Below, piece after piece: positions 55,318 to 64,000 of a stretch of 64,000 bases of DNA. The notes under the pieces were generated by a model that saw only the letters and a program-made list of their open reading frames with translations, was not told the DNA's origin and did not search any database. Within the stretch, counting starts at the first letter, position 1; each line of letters opens with the position of its first letter. The stretch spans positions 75,936-139,935 of the forward strand of contig NZ_JALNYS010000009.1 in the NCBI RefSeq assembly GCF_023229695.1. The letters run 5' to 3'. The position numbers were made by a program, and so were the translations under genes. Source of the DNA: Sulfuricurvum sp. GTDB lineage: Bacteria; Campylobacterota; Campylobacteria; Campylobacterales; Sulfurimonadaceae.

Positions 55318-56143
55318 GCTGTACCCTTTGAACCAGCACACTGAGCCCTTCACCTTGAAGTATCCCTTTATTGGCCATCATTAGAATCGGATTCATGCAA
55401 TACAGGTTGTTGTCGTAAACGACGACAATCACCTCATCCCCCTCTTGGAGAAAATGGTTCTCACCCAAGTGGGTGTAACGGGTCGCCCCGATGCTGATGA
55501 TTGCCTGTTTGGGCAAACCGGCCTCTTTCAGATAACGGCTAACCGGTTCGAGGGGTCCGATATCCGTTTGCGTATTGATCTGATCTTTCAGCCAATCGAG
55601 TAATTTTTCGTAGAAATAACTGTAACCGAGCAATTCGACATCTTCCCCATAGCGCAATAAGCTTCCGCCCCGTCGAAGAAAAGAGGCGATGCGGTAGCTG
55701 TCCATCACCCCCCCCTTTTCAAATCGATCAATCGGAATGAGGGTATCGGAAAGCCCTTTTGACGACTCTCCCCAATTTTTCTTAAAACTGATTTTAGGGG
55801 CACCCTCTTTGCGCAGCGAACAGTCATTGTAGGCACCGAAAAATCTCGGTGTAATCTGCAACACCGATCCATCCGCCTCGTACTCAAGGTCACAGATCAG
55901 TGCCACTTCCGGTTCAGGCTGAACATTACAGACCTCTTCGGGAAGCCGTATCGTCTTAGCGCTGATCGGATAAACACCCAAAAAATCTTGACGCCCGGGA
56001 ATATAAAACGGAAAGACCCCTTTGGGACCGTTGGGATCTTCCGTAACGATCTCCTTGAAATCTTCAACCTCACCCGCTTGCTCAAGATGAAGTGCAAAAT
56101 TTCCGGCAACGCCGAATCCACAATAATTTGTATACGTATTCAT
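55310..56143 (-). CDS. DUF5718-like protein (fumarylacetoacetase-like fold suspected)
   Basis: 277 residues from the ATG at 56143 (MNTYTNYCGFGVAGNFALHL). The order of features, a 'PEPEVALICDLEYEADG' segment, 'GAYNDCSLRK' and a late 'EGDEVIVVVYDNN', recalls the metal-binding core of fumarylacetoacetate hydrolase-type proteins and the Campylobacterota DUF5718 family; I assign this from memory of the pattern only. No signal peptide. It overlaps the DUF1653 gene by 8 bp. An upstream ATG at 56176 is possible. Confidence 0.55.
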   Translation of the reverse strand: MNTYTNYCGFGVAGNFALHLEQAGEVEDFKEIVTEDPNGPKGVFPFYIPGRQDFLGVYPISAKTIRLPEEVCNVQPEPEVALICDLEYEADGSVLQITPRFFGAYNDCSLRKEGAPKISFKKNWGESSKGLSDTLIPIDRFEKGGVMDSYRIASFLRRGGSLLRYGEDVELLGYSYFYEKLLDWLKDQINTQTDIGPLEPVSRYLKEAGLPKQAIISIGATRYTHLGENHFLQEGDEVIVVVYDNNLYCMNPILMMANKGILQGEGLSVLVQRVQRA

Positions 56144-56238
56144 TGTTTCACCCCACAAAGTGTGTTTTACGGACATGAACCTGCCACCGCTACCCTTTCG
56201 CAGAGTACGGTGCCCCTCTTGAGTTTCTCCCGACCCTA

Positions 56239-57843
56239 TTATAAACTCCCGCTGGCCTTGGCCTCGGCGAACTCTTCGTACGTCCCCGTGAAATCGGTAT
56301 AGGTGCCGTCGAGATGAAGTTCGATGATACGTCCGGCAAATGCATCGAGCAATTCACGGTCATGGCTCACACAAATGACGTTCCCCTCAAAATCGTACAG
56401 CGCTTCTCCCAGAGCGATAATCGCTTCAAGGTCGAGGTGGTTGGTCGGCTCATCGAGAACCAGAAAATTTCCCGCTTCGAGCATCATTTTGGAGAGCATC
56501 ATACGGTGTTTTTCACCCCCGCTGATTTTTTCGATGCTCTTCTCCTGCTGTTCGCCGTTAAAAAGCATCCGTCCAAGGCAGTTGCGGATCTCGGAGATTT
56601 CGCGCTTGGGATCAAACGCACGGAGCCAGTCATACAGCGTCTCCATCCCTTTGATTCGGTCGGCAGTATCCTGCGGGAAATAACTCGGTTCAATCGTCGC
56701 CCCCCACTTCACGGTTCCGCCGGTCGGCTTGATCTCTTCCATGATAATTTTGCACAAAGTAGATTTCCCCGCACCGTTGGCACCGATAACGGCGATTTTT
56801 TCACCCGGAGTGATTTTGAGGTTGATGTTGTGCAATACATTCAGATCCCCATAGCTATGAGAAATATCGATCACATCAAGCGCTTCATCCCCCATTTGAC
56901 GTTTCGCTTTAAAAACGATACTCGGATCACGGCGGCTTGAGGGTTTGATATCGTCAATGGTCAATTTGTCCAGCTGTTTTTGACGCGAAGTAGCCTGTTT
57001 CGCTTTCGAAGCATTCGCGGAGAATCGGCGGACAAACGCTTCAAGCTGCTCTTTCTCTTTCAGTTTTTTATCCCGTTCCAGCTGTGCCTGATTTGCCATT
57101 ACCGTAGATGCGAGATACCAGTCATCGTAATTTCCGGTAAATTCGCGAATCTTTTGAAAATCGACATCCAGAATATTGGTCACAACCGCATTAATAAAGT
57201 GACGGTCATGCGAAATGACAACCATCGTCCCCTCATGGCGCTGAAGCTCATGTTCCAGCCATCCGATCGTTTCGATATCGAGGTTATTCGTCGGCTCATC
57301 CAGAAACAATACATCCGGTTTCGGATACAAAACCTGTGCCAAAAGAACTTTGAATTTGTCCGATGAAGGGAGAGACGACATCAAATCGTTGTGGCGATCT
57401 GCCGGGATACCGACGTTTTCCAAAATCTTAGCGATTTGAACGTCATATTCATACGTCGGATCTTCCTCAACACAAATCATTTCGAGTTCGCCCAAACGGT
57501 TATTCACCGCATCGTCTTCAAAATCACCCGTCGCATACAGATGTTCTTTCTCTTTGATCGCATCATAGAGCCGTTTGTTTCCCCACAATACCGCATCGGC
57601 AATCGTAAAATCTTCAAAAGCAAACTGATTTTGTCCCAAAACACCCACTTTGAGACCCGGTTCGATGGAGATATCCCCATCATACTCTTTAATTTCACCG
57701 CTGAGAATTTTTAAACAAGTGGTTTTTCCCGCACCGTTGGCGCCGATAAGGCCGTAACGTTTGTTACGGTCGAGCTTGAGGTTGATCCCCTCGAAAAGAA
57801 TGCGGCTGCCGAAGCGCATCGTTAATTTGGTAACTTGAACCAT
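56239..57843 (-). CDS. ABC-F family ATPase (YbiT-like)
   Basis: 534 residues with two ABC domains and no membrane part. Domain 1 has Walker A GANGAGKTTC (about 34-43), a degenerate signature SLPSSDKFKVLLAQ, and Walker B VLFLDEPTNNLD. The linker has FVRRFSANASKAKQATSRQK, as in YbiT. Domain 2 has Walker A GANGAGKSTL, signature ISGGEKHRMML and Walker B FLVLDEPTNHLD. ABC-F proteins act on the ribosome E/P site. The long linker match and length favour YbiT over EttA or Uup. Confidence 0.88.
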   Translation of the reverse strand: MVQVTKLTMRFGSRILFEGINLKLDRNKRYGLIGANGAGKTTCLKILSGEIKEYDGDISIEPGLKVGVLGQNQFAFEDFTIADAVLWGNKRLYDAIKEKEHLYATGDFEDDAVNNRLGELEMICVEEDPTYEYDVQIAKILENVGIPADRHNDLMSSLPSSDKFKVLLAQVLYPKPDVLFLDEPTNNLDIETIGWLEHELQRHEGTMVVISHDRHFINAVVTNILDVDFQKIREFTGNYDDWYLASTVMANQAQLERDKKLKEKEQLEAFVRRFSANASKAKQATSRQKQLDKLTIDDIKPSSRRDPSIVFKAKRQMGDEALDVIDISHSYGDLNVLHNINLKITPGEKIAVIGANGAGKSTLCKIIMEEIKPTGGTVKWGATIEPSYFPQDTADRIKGMETLYDWLRAFDPKREISEIRNCLGRMLFNGEQQEKSIEKISGGEKHRMMLSKMMLEAGNFLVLDEPTNHLDLEAIIALGEALYDFEGNVICVSHDRELLDAFAGRIIELHLDGTYTDFTGTYEEFAEAKASGSL

Positions 57844-57993
57844 GAAAAGCCTTTTAAGGAAGGTTAAAATGTCGCGATTATAACTTAAGCTAGTTTAGTT
57901 TTAGATTACCTTTAATAACGAAATAAAAGAAGGAATTTTTAATTGCATTCGCGATACTATATACTCAAAATGAGACCCAAAAGACTTTAGGAT

Positions 57994-60096
57994 ATGATGA
58001 AAAACGAAGCGACTTTGTATGATGTATTGAACCATTTGCCCGACGGCGTCATTATGCTGGACGAAAGGGGTGTCCTTTTATTCGCCAATGAAGCCTTCAC
58101 CGAGCTGATAGGGCACGAAAGCAGTCTGTTGGTCGGACTCAACATTTTAAGTCTCCTTGCAAATGTTGACGTTTTTCATGCCTGTATCCAGCAAGTGACC
58201 CGAGAGGGGAGATCGATCGATGCCGAAACCGATTTTCTCCATCGTGACGGATCAATCGTCCGAACGGTAAAAAGTGTTCGGATGATTCGGAATGATCAGG
58301 ACGTCCGTTTTTTTGTCAATATCCGAAATTTAACCGAAACCAATCTTCTCAATAAAGAGCTCCGCCGTTCCAAAGAGCTGATTGAGTATCAGGCACAGGA
58401 GCTCTCCACCCTCCTCAATTCAAAAAATCAGGAACTCGAAGAGATACTCGGCAGTATCGACGAAATTATCTGGTACATCGATACGAAATCGTTTGCGCTG
58501 CGGTATGTCAATAATGCGGTCGAAATGATTTTCGGTTTTAACAGAGACGCTTTTTTATCCGACAGCGATCTGTGGCAGCAACGGATCCATCCGGACGACC
58601 GTGCTTTGGTCCGGACTTTTTTTGAAACCCTCGTCCCCGGTTTGTCTCAGGAGATCCGATTCCGTATTCACCATTCCAATCAGGAACTCCGGTGGCTCAG
58701 CAGCCGAATCCACCACCATCCGAAATTGAACCTCTATATCGGTATCACACGCGATATCACGGAACACAAAACCCAAAGTGACGAAATCACCTTTTTAGCC
58801 TATTACGATCCTCTTACGATGCTCCCGAACCGAGCCAAACTTAAACTTCAGCTTGAGAGCCGTATCGAACATTCGGCCGGGACCCCTTTTGCCCTGCTAT
58901 TGCTTGATCTGGATAATTTTAAAAATATTAACGATACGATGGGACACGAAGTGGGCGATCAGATATTGATCGAAGTGAGCCGTCGCCTCCTTCTTGCAAA
59001 GGAAGAACACGATTTCTGCGCCCGCTTCGGCGGAGACGAATTCGTCCTCCTCCTCCAGAATGCCGATCCGATTGAAATAGGCCATTTCTGCACCCGGCTA
59101 ACGGAACACTTTAAAAACCCTTTTACGGTTAATGATATCAGTTTTTATCTCTCCCACTCGATCGGCATCACCTTTTATCCCCAAGACGCCTTTATCGGGG
59201 AAGATTTGATCAAACATGCCGATACCGCAATGTATGAGGCCAAAAGCAAAGGGAGAAATCAGTTTGTTTACTATCATACCTCCATGCAGCGCGCGATACA
59301 CAATTTTCTTCACATAGAATCTTTAGTCCGCGACGGACTCACCCATCACCTTTTCGAACTCTATTTTCAGCCTTTGATCAATTCAAAAGTTCTCGAACTG
59401 GAAGGGTTTGAAGCGCTCCTTCGCCTCCCCCACCCGACCGAAGGGTTTGTCCCGCCCGATACCTTTATCTCTGTTGCCGAAACCAATGGAGACATTTTAT
59501 CCATCGGGGATGAAGTCTTGAAACAAGCGTGCGATTTTATTGAGATTCTCCGCCCTCTTCGGTCAAAACCGTTTTTTGTCGCGATCAATATATCGGCCAA
59601 ACAGCTCCATCAAGAGCACTTTTCGCGTGAGCTCCTCGACTATCTGCATCAGCGTTCGATCCCTACCTCTTTTTTGAAAATAGAGCTCACCGAGAGTGCC
59701 GTTATGGAAAATATAGAGATTGCGAGTGCTCAGCTCGCACAGCTCAAAGCAGGAGGAATCCGTATCGCTCTGGATGACTTCGGTACCGGCTACTCTTCGT
59801 TCGCCTATCTTGCACAGCTCCCTATTGATACCCTGAAAATCGATAAATCTTTTATTTTAACCCTCTTTGAGATCGATTCGCACCGACATATCGTCGAAGC
59901 AATGTCCAATCTTGCCCATGTACTGGGAATGAGCGTTACGGCGGAAGGGGTAGAAACCCTTAAACATTTTGATTTTTTAATTCATCGGCAGGTGGATACG
60001 CTTCAGGGGTATCACCTGTGCCGCCCCCTTCCCAAAACTGAAATACTCCGCCTAATCAAAGCAGAAGCACCCTATTTTACCTCTTCCGGACTCTAA
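57994..60096 (+). CDS. PAS-GGDEF-EAL cyclic di-GMP protein
   Basis: 700 residues, no membrane segment. PAS 1 (about 8-115, VLNHLPDGVIMLDERGVLLF) and PAS 2 (about 145-255, RIHPDDRALVRTFFETLVPG) precede a GGDEF domain (YYDPLTMLPNRAKLKLQLES; FCARFGGDEFVLLL) and an EAL domain (LEGFEALLRLPHP, then LKIELTESAVMENIE, IALDDFGTGYSSFAYL, LKIDKSFI, TAEGVET). Both GGDEF and EAL signatures are intact, so it could make, break or sense cyclic di-GMP. Start ATGATG at 57994. Confidence 0.9.
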   Translation: MMKNEATLYDVLNHLPDGVIMLDERGVLLFANEAFTELIGHESSLLVGLNILSLLANVDVFHACIQQVTREGRSIDAETDFLHRDGSIVRTVKSVRMIRNDQDVRFFVNIRNLTETNLLNKELRRSKELIEYQAQELSTLLNSKNQELEEILGSIDEIIWYIDTKSFALRYVNNAVEMIFGFNRDAFLSDSDLWQQRIHPDDRALVRTFFETLVPGLSQEIRFRIHHSNQELRWLSSRIHHHPKLNLYIGITRDITEHKTQSDEITFLAYYDPLTMLPNRAKLKLQLESRIEHSAGTPFALLLLDLDNFKNINDTMGHEVGDQILIEVSRRLLLAKEEHDFCARFGGDEFVLLLQNADPIEIGHFCTRLTEHFKNPFTVNDISFYLSHSIGITFYPQDAFIGEDLIKHADTAMYEAKSKGRNQFVYYHTSMQRAIHNFLHIESLVRDGLTHHLFELYFQPLINSKVLELEGFEALLRLPHPTEGFVPPDTFISVAETNGDILSIGDEVLKQACDFIEILRPLRSKPFFVAINISAKQLHQEHFSRELLDYLHQRSIPTSFLKIELTESAVMENIEIASAQLAQLKAGGIRIALDDFGTGYSSFAYLAQLPIDTLKIDKSFILTLFEIDSHRHIVEAMSNLAHVLGMSVTAEGVETLKHFDFLIHRQVDTLQGYHLCRPLPKTEILRLIKAEAPYFTSSGL

Positions 60097-60132
60097 GGGA
60101 TACCGTTTTACAAAGTTTCCGTTTTGTATTTC

Positions 60133-60227
60133 TGCCTCGAAGAGGCAAGCTTTAGTGCCCAAGCGGCCAGCGTAGTGCTTTGGGCTTTGCTCAAAGCACG
60201 TTTAAAAGAGAGTTCTTCAAGAACTCT
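60133..60227. repeat. Three consecutive hairpins in the 235-bp gap after the EAL gene
   Basis: TGCCTC/GAGGCA (60133-60147), GTGCTTTG/CAAAGCAC (60175-60199) and AGAGTTCTT/AAGAACTCT (60209-60227). The middle loop GGCTTTGCT recalls the GGGCAAAGCCC hairpin of the 142-bp family read on the other strand, but the ends CTGATGTTACGCAC are absent. Nothing coding was seen in 60097-60331. Confidence 0.5.
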
Positions 60228-60331
60228 AATTATAAAAATGCAACTTATTTTAACATTCTCATAAGATTTCTATGGATACAATTTGCCAAGGATTATGCTG
60301 GTTATAGTTCGATTTTTTCACGGAGTACAAT

Positions 60332-60604
60332 GTGACACAAATTTATGTCGGGAATATTCCCTACGGCAAAGACGAAAACGATCTTAAAGATCTTTTCGGA
60401 CAATACGGTGAAGTGAGTTCAGTCAAATTCGTAAACGATAAAGAGACAGGGCGATTCCGTGGTTTCGGTTTCGTTGAAATGGCAAACCAAGACGAAGCCA
60501 ACAAAGCGATCACGGCCCTTGAAGGTAATGATTTCGGCGGACGTACACTTCGTGTCAACGAAGCTCGTCCACGCGCGCCACGCCCTCCACGCGATCGCTG
60601 GTAA
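60332..60604 (+). CDS. RRM-type RNA-binding protein
   Basis: 90 residues, a single RNA-recognition motif with RNP2 IYVGNI (4-9) and RNP1 RFRGFGFV (41-48), the aromatic residues needed for stacking being present, and a short Arg/Pro tail (ARPRAPRPPRDRW). Such glycine/arginine-tailed RRM proteins occur in cyanobacteria and many Gram-negatives. The start is GTG at 60332 behind GGAGTACAAT. A clear terminator follows. Confidence 0.92.
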   Translation: MTQIYVGNIPYGKDENDLKDLFGQYGEVSSVKFVNDKETGRFRGFGFVEMANQDEANKAITALEGNDFGGRTLRVNEARPRAPRPPRDRW

Positions 60605-60612
60605 GCACCATG

Positions 60613-60640
60613 TGAAGCCTTTTTAGGCTTCATTTTCTTT
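60613..60640 (+). terminator. Rho-independent terminator of the RRM gene
   Basis: TGAAGCC (60613-60619) and GGCTTCA (60626-60632) form a 7-bp stem with a TTTTTA loop, followed by TTTTCTTT. Confidence 0.85.
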
Positions 60641-60698
60641 CTCCAAACTTTATTTCACACGTAACATACTCCCTATTTTTCAAAAAAGAGCGATTTCC

Positions 60699-60902
60699 AT
60701 GACATACGCATTAGAAAATGAAACTATTGAACTCTATAAATTACTCAAAGTGCTTGACCTCGTCGACACCGGCGGGCAGGCAAAAATGTTGATTGAACAC
60801 GAACAGGTCAAACGCAACGGTGAAATCGAAACCCGCAAGCGGGCAAAAATCACCAAAGGGGAACAAATCCAAATCGGTGATGTCACGATCAACATCCTCT
60901 AA
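60699..60902 (+). CDS. S4-domain RNA-binding protein (YbcJ-like)
   Basis: 67 residues, nearly all S4 domain: YKLLKVLDLVDTGGQAKMLI, then EHEQVKRNGEIETRKRAKI and KGEQIQIGDV. The pattern 'GG.AK..I....V.VNGE.E.RKR.K' is that of YbcJ/YaaA-type small S4 proteins. It is a stand-alone gene between terminators. Target RNA unknown. Confidence 0.88.
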   Translation: MTYALENETIELYKLLKVLDLVDTGGQAKMLIEHEQVKRNGEIETRKRAKITKGEQIQIGDVTINIL

Positions 60903-60979
60903 ATTATTGTTATTTAACCTTGTTTTGACTATAATTGCTGATCTTATATAAACGGCTCGTACAGAGGTTCGGTAAACTT

Positions 60980-62308
60980 ATGAAAAACACAAAAATGATG
61001 ATCGTTGGTTTTGTCAGCGCACTCTCGATCAGTATTGCCCTTTCATCGTCTCTTCTCGCTAAAAATAATGTACCTGCCGGGCCGACGGAAGCTTCCGGCG
61101 AAGCTTTGCGTCTCCAATCGTTGGCTAAATACACCAAAGTACTCGGTATTGTCGAAATGTACAATGTCGATAACCTCTCCATTGATCAACTCGTTGACAA
61201 GTCCCTTCAGGGGATGCTCTCAAATCTGGATGCCCATTCTAGCTTTCTAGACAAAAAAAGCCACGAAAATCTGAAAAGTCAGACCGACGGTGAATTCGGC
61301 GGACTTGGGATAACGGTCGGAATGCGGGACAACGCACTGACGGTTATCGCTCCGATCGAAGGGACTCCGGCCGATAAAGCGGGGATGAAAGCGGGTGATA
61401 TCATCCTAAAAATCAACAATCAGTCTACCCTGAGCATGACGATTGATGATGCGGTGGGGCTGATGCGCGGAAAACCGAAAACTCCGATTGATCTGACCGT
61501 AGTCCGCAAAGGGGCCGTCGATCCGATCAAATTTCATATCATTCGTGACATAATTACCGTGGAATCGGTGTATACCCGCACCATTGAGGACTCCGTTCTC
61601 TACATTCGTGTGACCAGTTTTGACAAGAAAGTCTCAACCGATGTCAAAGAAGCCATCAAAAAACACGCTGCAAAATCAAAAGGGATTATCCTCGACTTAC
61701 GCAACAATCCGGGCGGATTGCTCGATCAGGCCGTTGAATTAACCGATCTTTTTGTTGATGAAGGGACGATCGTCTCCCAAAAAGGGCGTAACAAAGCCGA
61801 TGACATTGCCTACAAAGCGACCAAAAGCGCCACAATAACCGATCTTCCTCTGGTTGTATTGGTCAATGAGGGATCTGCCAGTGCTTCCGAAATTGTCAGC
61901 GGTGCGATTCAAGACCTTAAACGGGGGGTTATCGTCGGAGAGAAAACGTTCGGAAAAGGGTCGGTCCAAATTGTAATGCCGATCTCCGAGACCGAAGCGA
62001 TCAAGCTGACCGTTGCCCGCTATTACCTTCCAAGCGGACGCACCATTCAAGCCGTCGGTGTTACTCCGGACATCGTTGTCGCTTCCGGAGAAGTCAAAAA
62101 TCACGAGAAGCAGTTCAACATCAAAGAGTCCGATCTTAAAAAACATCTTGAAGGGCAGCTCGAAAAAACAACGCACGATATGATTGATGTTACCGAAGTC
62201 AATGCGACCAACAAAACAACGATCACCGCCGATCAGCTAGACAAAGACATTCAACTCAAAGAGGGTGTCGACATTATCAAAGCACTTATCATAGTTAAAG
62301 GAAAATAA
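60980..62308 (+). CDS. ctpA: S41 C-terminal processing peptidase
   Basis: 442 residues from the ATG at 60980. A signal or membrane anchor covers about 6-27 (MMIVGFVSALSISIALSSSL). The PDZ domain (about 100-180) has FGGLGITVGM and GTPADKAGMKAGDIILKIN. The protease core has ILDLRNNPGGLLDQA, the serine region NEGSASASEIVSGAI (about 296-310) and the catalytic Lys in GEKTFGKGSVQ (K326). The dyad is therefore intact. The frame opens at 60935, but that start lies before the TATAAT at 60931-60936. It leads into purC 2 bp later. Confidence 0.92.
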   Translation: MKNTKMMIVGFVSALSISIALSSSLLAKNNVPAGPTEASGEALRLQSLAKYTKVLGIVEMYNVDNLSIDQLVDKSLQGMLSNLDAHSSFLDKKSHENLKSQTDGEFGGLGITVGMRDNALTVIAPIEGTPADKAGMKAGDIILKINNQSTLSMTIDDAVGLMRGKPKTPIDLTVVRKGAVDPIKFHIIRDIITVESVYTRTIEDSVLYIRVTSFDKKVSTDVKEAIKKHAAKSKGIILDLRNNPGGLLDQAVELTDLFVDEGTIVSQKGRNKADDIAYKATKSATITDLPLVVLVNEGSASASEIVSGAIQDLKRGVIVGEKTFGKGSVQIVMPISETEAIKLTVARYYLPSGRTIQAVGVTPDIVVASGEVKNHEKQFNIKESDLKKHLEGQLEKTTHDMIDVTEVNATNKTTITADQLDKDIQLKEGVDIIKALIIVKGK

Positions 62309-62310
62309 TC

Positions 62311-63021
62311 ATGGAAAAACGCGATCTAATGTACGAAGGGAAGGCAAAACGCCTTTTTACCACGGATGATCCCAATTTGGTTATCGCTGAGTTCAAAGAC
62401 GATTTGACGGCGTTTAACGGAGCTAAAAAAGCAAGTGAAGCGGGTAAAGGGGCCCTTAACAATAAAATCTCGACCGAACTTTTCAAAATGCTGGCGCAAA
62501 ACGGCATTGAGTCCCATTTTGTCGAGATGCTCGATGAAACCACTATGCTGTGCAAAAAAGTGGATATTATCCTTATTGAAGTGATTGTCCGGAATGTGGC
62601 CACCGGAAGTCTCAGTAAAAATCTCGGAATCCCCGATGGAAAAGTTCTCCCTTTTACCCTCGTTGAATTCGATTATAAAAACGACGCACTGGGGGATCCG
62701 AAACTGAACGATCAGCACTGTATGATCCTCGAATTGGTCAAAAACGAAGCAGAACTCGACCAGCTGCGTGCGATGGCACGTCAGGTCAACGATATCTTAC
62801 GCCCTTATTTTCATGCCAAAGGGCTCAATTTAGTCGATTTCAAACTCGAATTCGGCCGCGATAGCGAAGGTAAAATCATCCTTGCCGATGAGATCAGTCC
62901 GGACAACTGCCGGTTCTGGGACCTTGAAACGGGTGAAAAGATGGACAAAGACCGTTTCCGCCAGGGGATGGGGGGACTTAAAGTCGCCTACGAAGAAGTA
63001 CTAAATAGAATATTGGGGTAA
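62311..63021 (+). CDS. purC: SAICAR synthetase
   Basis: Phosphoribosylaminoimidazole-succinocarboxamide synthase of purine synthesis, 236 residues. MYEGKAKRLFTTDD opens the ATP-binding half, ASEAGKGALNNKISTELF follows, and signatures are VIVRNVATGSL, FKLEFGRDSEG and LADEISPDNCRFWD. The length is standard. It is only 2 bp from ctpA and 2 bp from purS, one transcription unit. Confidence 0.95.
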   Translation: MEKRDLMYEGKAKRLFTTDDPNLVIAEFKDDLTAFNGAKKASEAGKGALNNKISTELFKMLAQNGIESHFVEMLDETTMLCKKVDIILIEVIVRNVATGSLSKNLGIPDGKVLPFTLVEFDYKNDALGDPKLNDQHCMILELVKNEAELDQLRAMARQVNDILRPYFHAKGLNLVDFKLEFGRDSEGKIILADEISPDNCRFWDLETGEKMDKDRFRQGMGGLKVAYEEVLNRILG

Positions 63022-63023
63022 TT

Positions 63024-63266
63024 ATGAAAGCAGTTGTAAACGTATTTTTGAAAAATGGAGTCCTTGATTCTCAAGGCAAAGCAGTCCACCACGCCCTTAG
63101 CAGTCATGGATTCGGAAGTGTTCATGATGTCCGTGTCGGTAAACAAATCATTATCGAAATGGGTGAAAACAATGCCGAAGAGGCAAAAGAAAAAGTAGCA
63201 CAAATGTGCGAAGATCTTCTTGCCAATACCGTAATCGAAGATTACACCATTGAGATGCAAGCATGA
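63024..63266 (+). CDS. purS: Phosphoribosylformylglycinamidine synthase subunit PurS
   Basis: 80 residues: MKAVVNVFLKNGVLDSQGKA, then VHHALSSHGF and VRVGKQIIIEM, ending YTIEMQA. PurS bridges PurL and PurQ in the three-subunit FGAM synthase. It overlaps purQ by 4 bp. No purL is seen in the window. Confidence 0.93.
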   Translation: MKAVVNVFLKNGVLDSQGKAVHHALSSHGFGSVHDVRVGKQIIIEMGENNAEEAKEKVAQMCEDLLANTVIEDYTIEMQA

Positions 63267-63937
63267 AAGTCGGCATCATTCAGTTTCCAGGCACCAACTG
63301 TGAGTACGATACACAGCACGCCTTCGCGTCATTAGGATGCGAGACGGAAATTCTGTGGCATAAGAATGATACGATTCCCGAAGGGACCGATCTTGTCGTC
63401 GTTGCGGGTGGATTCAGCTACGGAGACTATCTTCGCAGCGGCGCCATTGCAAAAATGAGCCCCATTATGAAAGCACTAAAAACATATGCCCACGCCGGGG
63501 GAAAAGTACTCGGAATCTGCAACGGTTTTCAGGTTCTAACCGAGACGGGGCTTCTGCCGGGCGCTCTAAAACGGAACGAAGGGCTCCATTTTATCTCACG
63601 CCACCATTATCTCAAAGTGGTTGACAACAATAACGAATTTTTACGCCATTGCGAGAGTAATGAAGTGGTCAATATCCCTATCGCCCACCATGACGGCAAT
63701 TTTTACATTGACGCGGCAGGCTTGGAAGAGCTCTACGCCAACGGACAGGTATTGCTTCAATACAGTGACCGCAACGGCGTCATCGATAATCCAAACGGTT
63801 CCGTCGACAGTATCGCCGGTATCTGCAACCGCGAGAAAAACATCTTCGGTTTGATGCCTCATCCGGAGCGTGCGATGGAAACATTGCTGGGTTCTAATGA
63901 CGGACGGCGTATGCTTGAGGGCTTTTTATCCGCTTGA
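63263..63937 (+). CDS. purQ: Phosphoribosylformylglycinamidine synthase glutaminase subunit PurQ
   Basis: 224 residues of class I glutamine amidotransferase fold. MKVGIIQFPGTNCEYDTQHA opens it, GGFSYGDYLRSGAIA marks the oxyanion region, the nucleophile Cys lies in VLGICNGFQVL (about C88), and the His-x-Glu is in GLMPHPERAME. It supplies ammonia to PurL. It overlaps purS and the next gene. Confidence 0.95.
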   Translation: MKVGIIQFPGTNCEYDTQHAFASLGCETEILWHKNDTIPEGTDLVVVAGGFSYGDYLRSGAIAKMSPIMKALKTYAHAGGKVLGICNGFQVLTETGLLPGALKRNEGLHFISRHHYLKVVDNNNEFLRHCESNEVVNIPIAHHDGNFYIDAAGLEELYANGQVLLQYSDRNGVIDNPNGSVDSIAGICNREKNIFGLMPHPERAMETLLGSNDGRRMLEGFLSA

Positions 63938-64000
63938 AAAAGTTACTCCTCCTCATTACATTTCTTTTCTCCACTTTACTGGCAGCCTTCGGTCCTAACC
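63934..64000 (+). CDS. Start of an exported protein (runs off window)
   Basis: A TTG at 63934 overlaps the purQ stop (TTGA) and opens KKLLLLITFLFSTLLAAFGP, a typical signal peptide. Only 22 codons are visible, so the product cannot be named. Confidence 0.5.
   Translation, partial: MKKLLLLITFLFSTLLAAFGPN

Overview
The window is chromosomal DNA from a member of the Campylobacterota (Epsilonproteobacteria), most likely a sulfur oxidiser close to Sulfuricurvum or Sulfurimonas. The grounds are a soxXYZAB thiosulfate-oxidation operon, an HsrA/CosR-type essential orphan regulator whose C-terminal half has the wording of the Helicobacter and Campylobacter proteins, a flhB-nadC-nadA neighbourhood, and many PAS/GGDEF/PilZ signalling proteins. 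The genus is an inference from gene content.

Layout. 1-5800 (minus strand): housekeeping run infB (5' part only), ylxR, thrB, tsaB, lpxC, an M23 peptidase and a DHH phosphoesterase. 5800-14100 (minus): sulfur block soxX-soxY-soxZ-soxA-soxB followed by an OprD-like porin, a SoxH-like metallo-hydrolase, a DsrE-like protein and a DUF302-like protein. 14350-19200 (minus): nadC, flhB, a Cache sensor without an output domain, and an OmpR-type two-component pair. 19200-22300 (minus): a cluster of small toxin-antitoxin-type modules (brnTA, DUF2442/DUF4160, nucleotidyltransferases with a HEPN protein, yefM-yoeB) wedged between nadC and nadA. 23500-26100 (plus): plsY, folB, an OmpA lipoprotein, hsrA. 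26100-30750: a haem-c sensor kinase with a REC-PAS-PilZ protein, and a separate orphan kinase. 30800-35850: ferredoxin, ppx/gppA, bamA, tyrA. 36100-46900 (mostly minus): a MoxR/Bat (von Willebrand A) complex locus, split by an accessory insert (YhcG nuclease, ATPase stub, relB-yafQ) and headed by a thioredoxin and a pentapeptide protein. 47100-47340: tRNA-Lys and tRNA-Glu behind a perfect sigma-70 promoter. 47500-53600: diguanylate cyclases, deacetylase, mntP, rhodanese. 53600-54780: a small AT-rich accessory patch. 54780-64000: SUI1 factor, DUF5718, ABC-F protein, a PAS-GGDEF-EAL protein, two small RNA-binding proteins, ctpA and purC-purS-purQ.

The least expected feature is a family of short non-coding insertion elements. 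Two full copies (12669-12810 and 52204-52345) are each exactly 142 bp, share about 100 bp of nearly identical triple-hairpin sequence, end in CTGATGTTACGCAC-type inverted repeats, and are each flanked by a perfect 7-bp AT-rich direct repeat (TTTATAA; ATAATAA). This is the signature of a MITE-like element mobilised in trans. One copy splits soxY from soxZ. Degenerate, compound and internally deleted copies sit at the stop codons of a sensor kinase gene, tyrA and hsrA. Separate short palindromes of the GTCATTCC...GGAATGAC type are scattered through the same gaps.

Two genes look frameshifted by one base in a homopolymer (soxY at 13085-13088; a small secreted protein at 54585-54591). They could be sequencing errors or real lesions. 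No CRISPR array, rRNA or prophage was seen.
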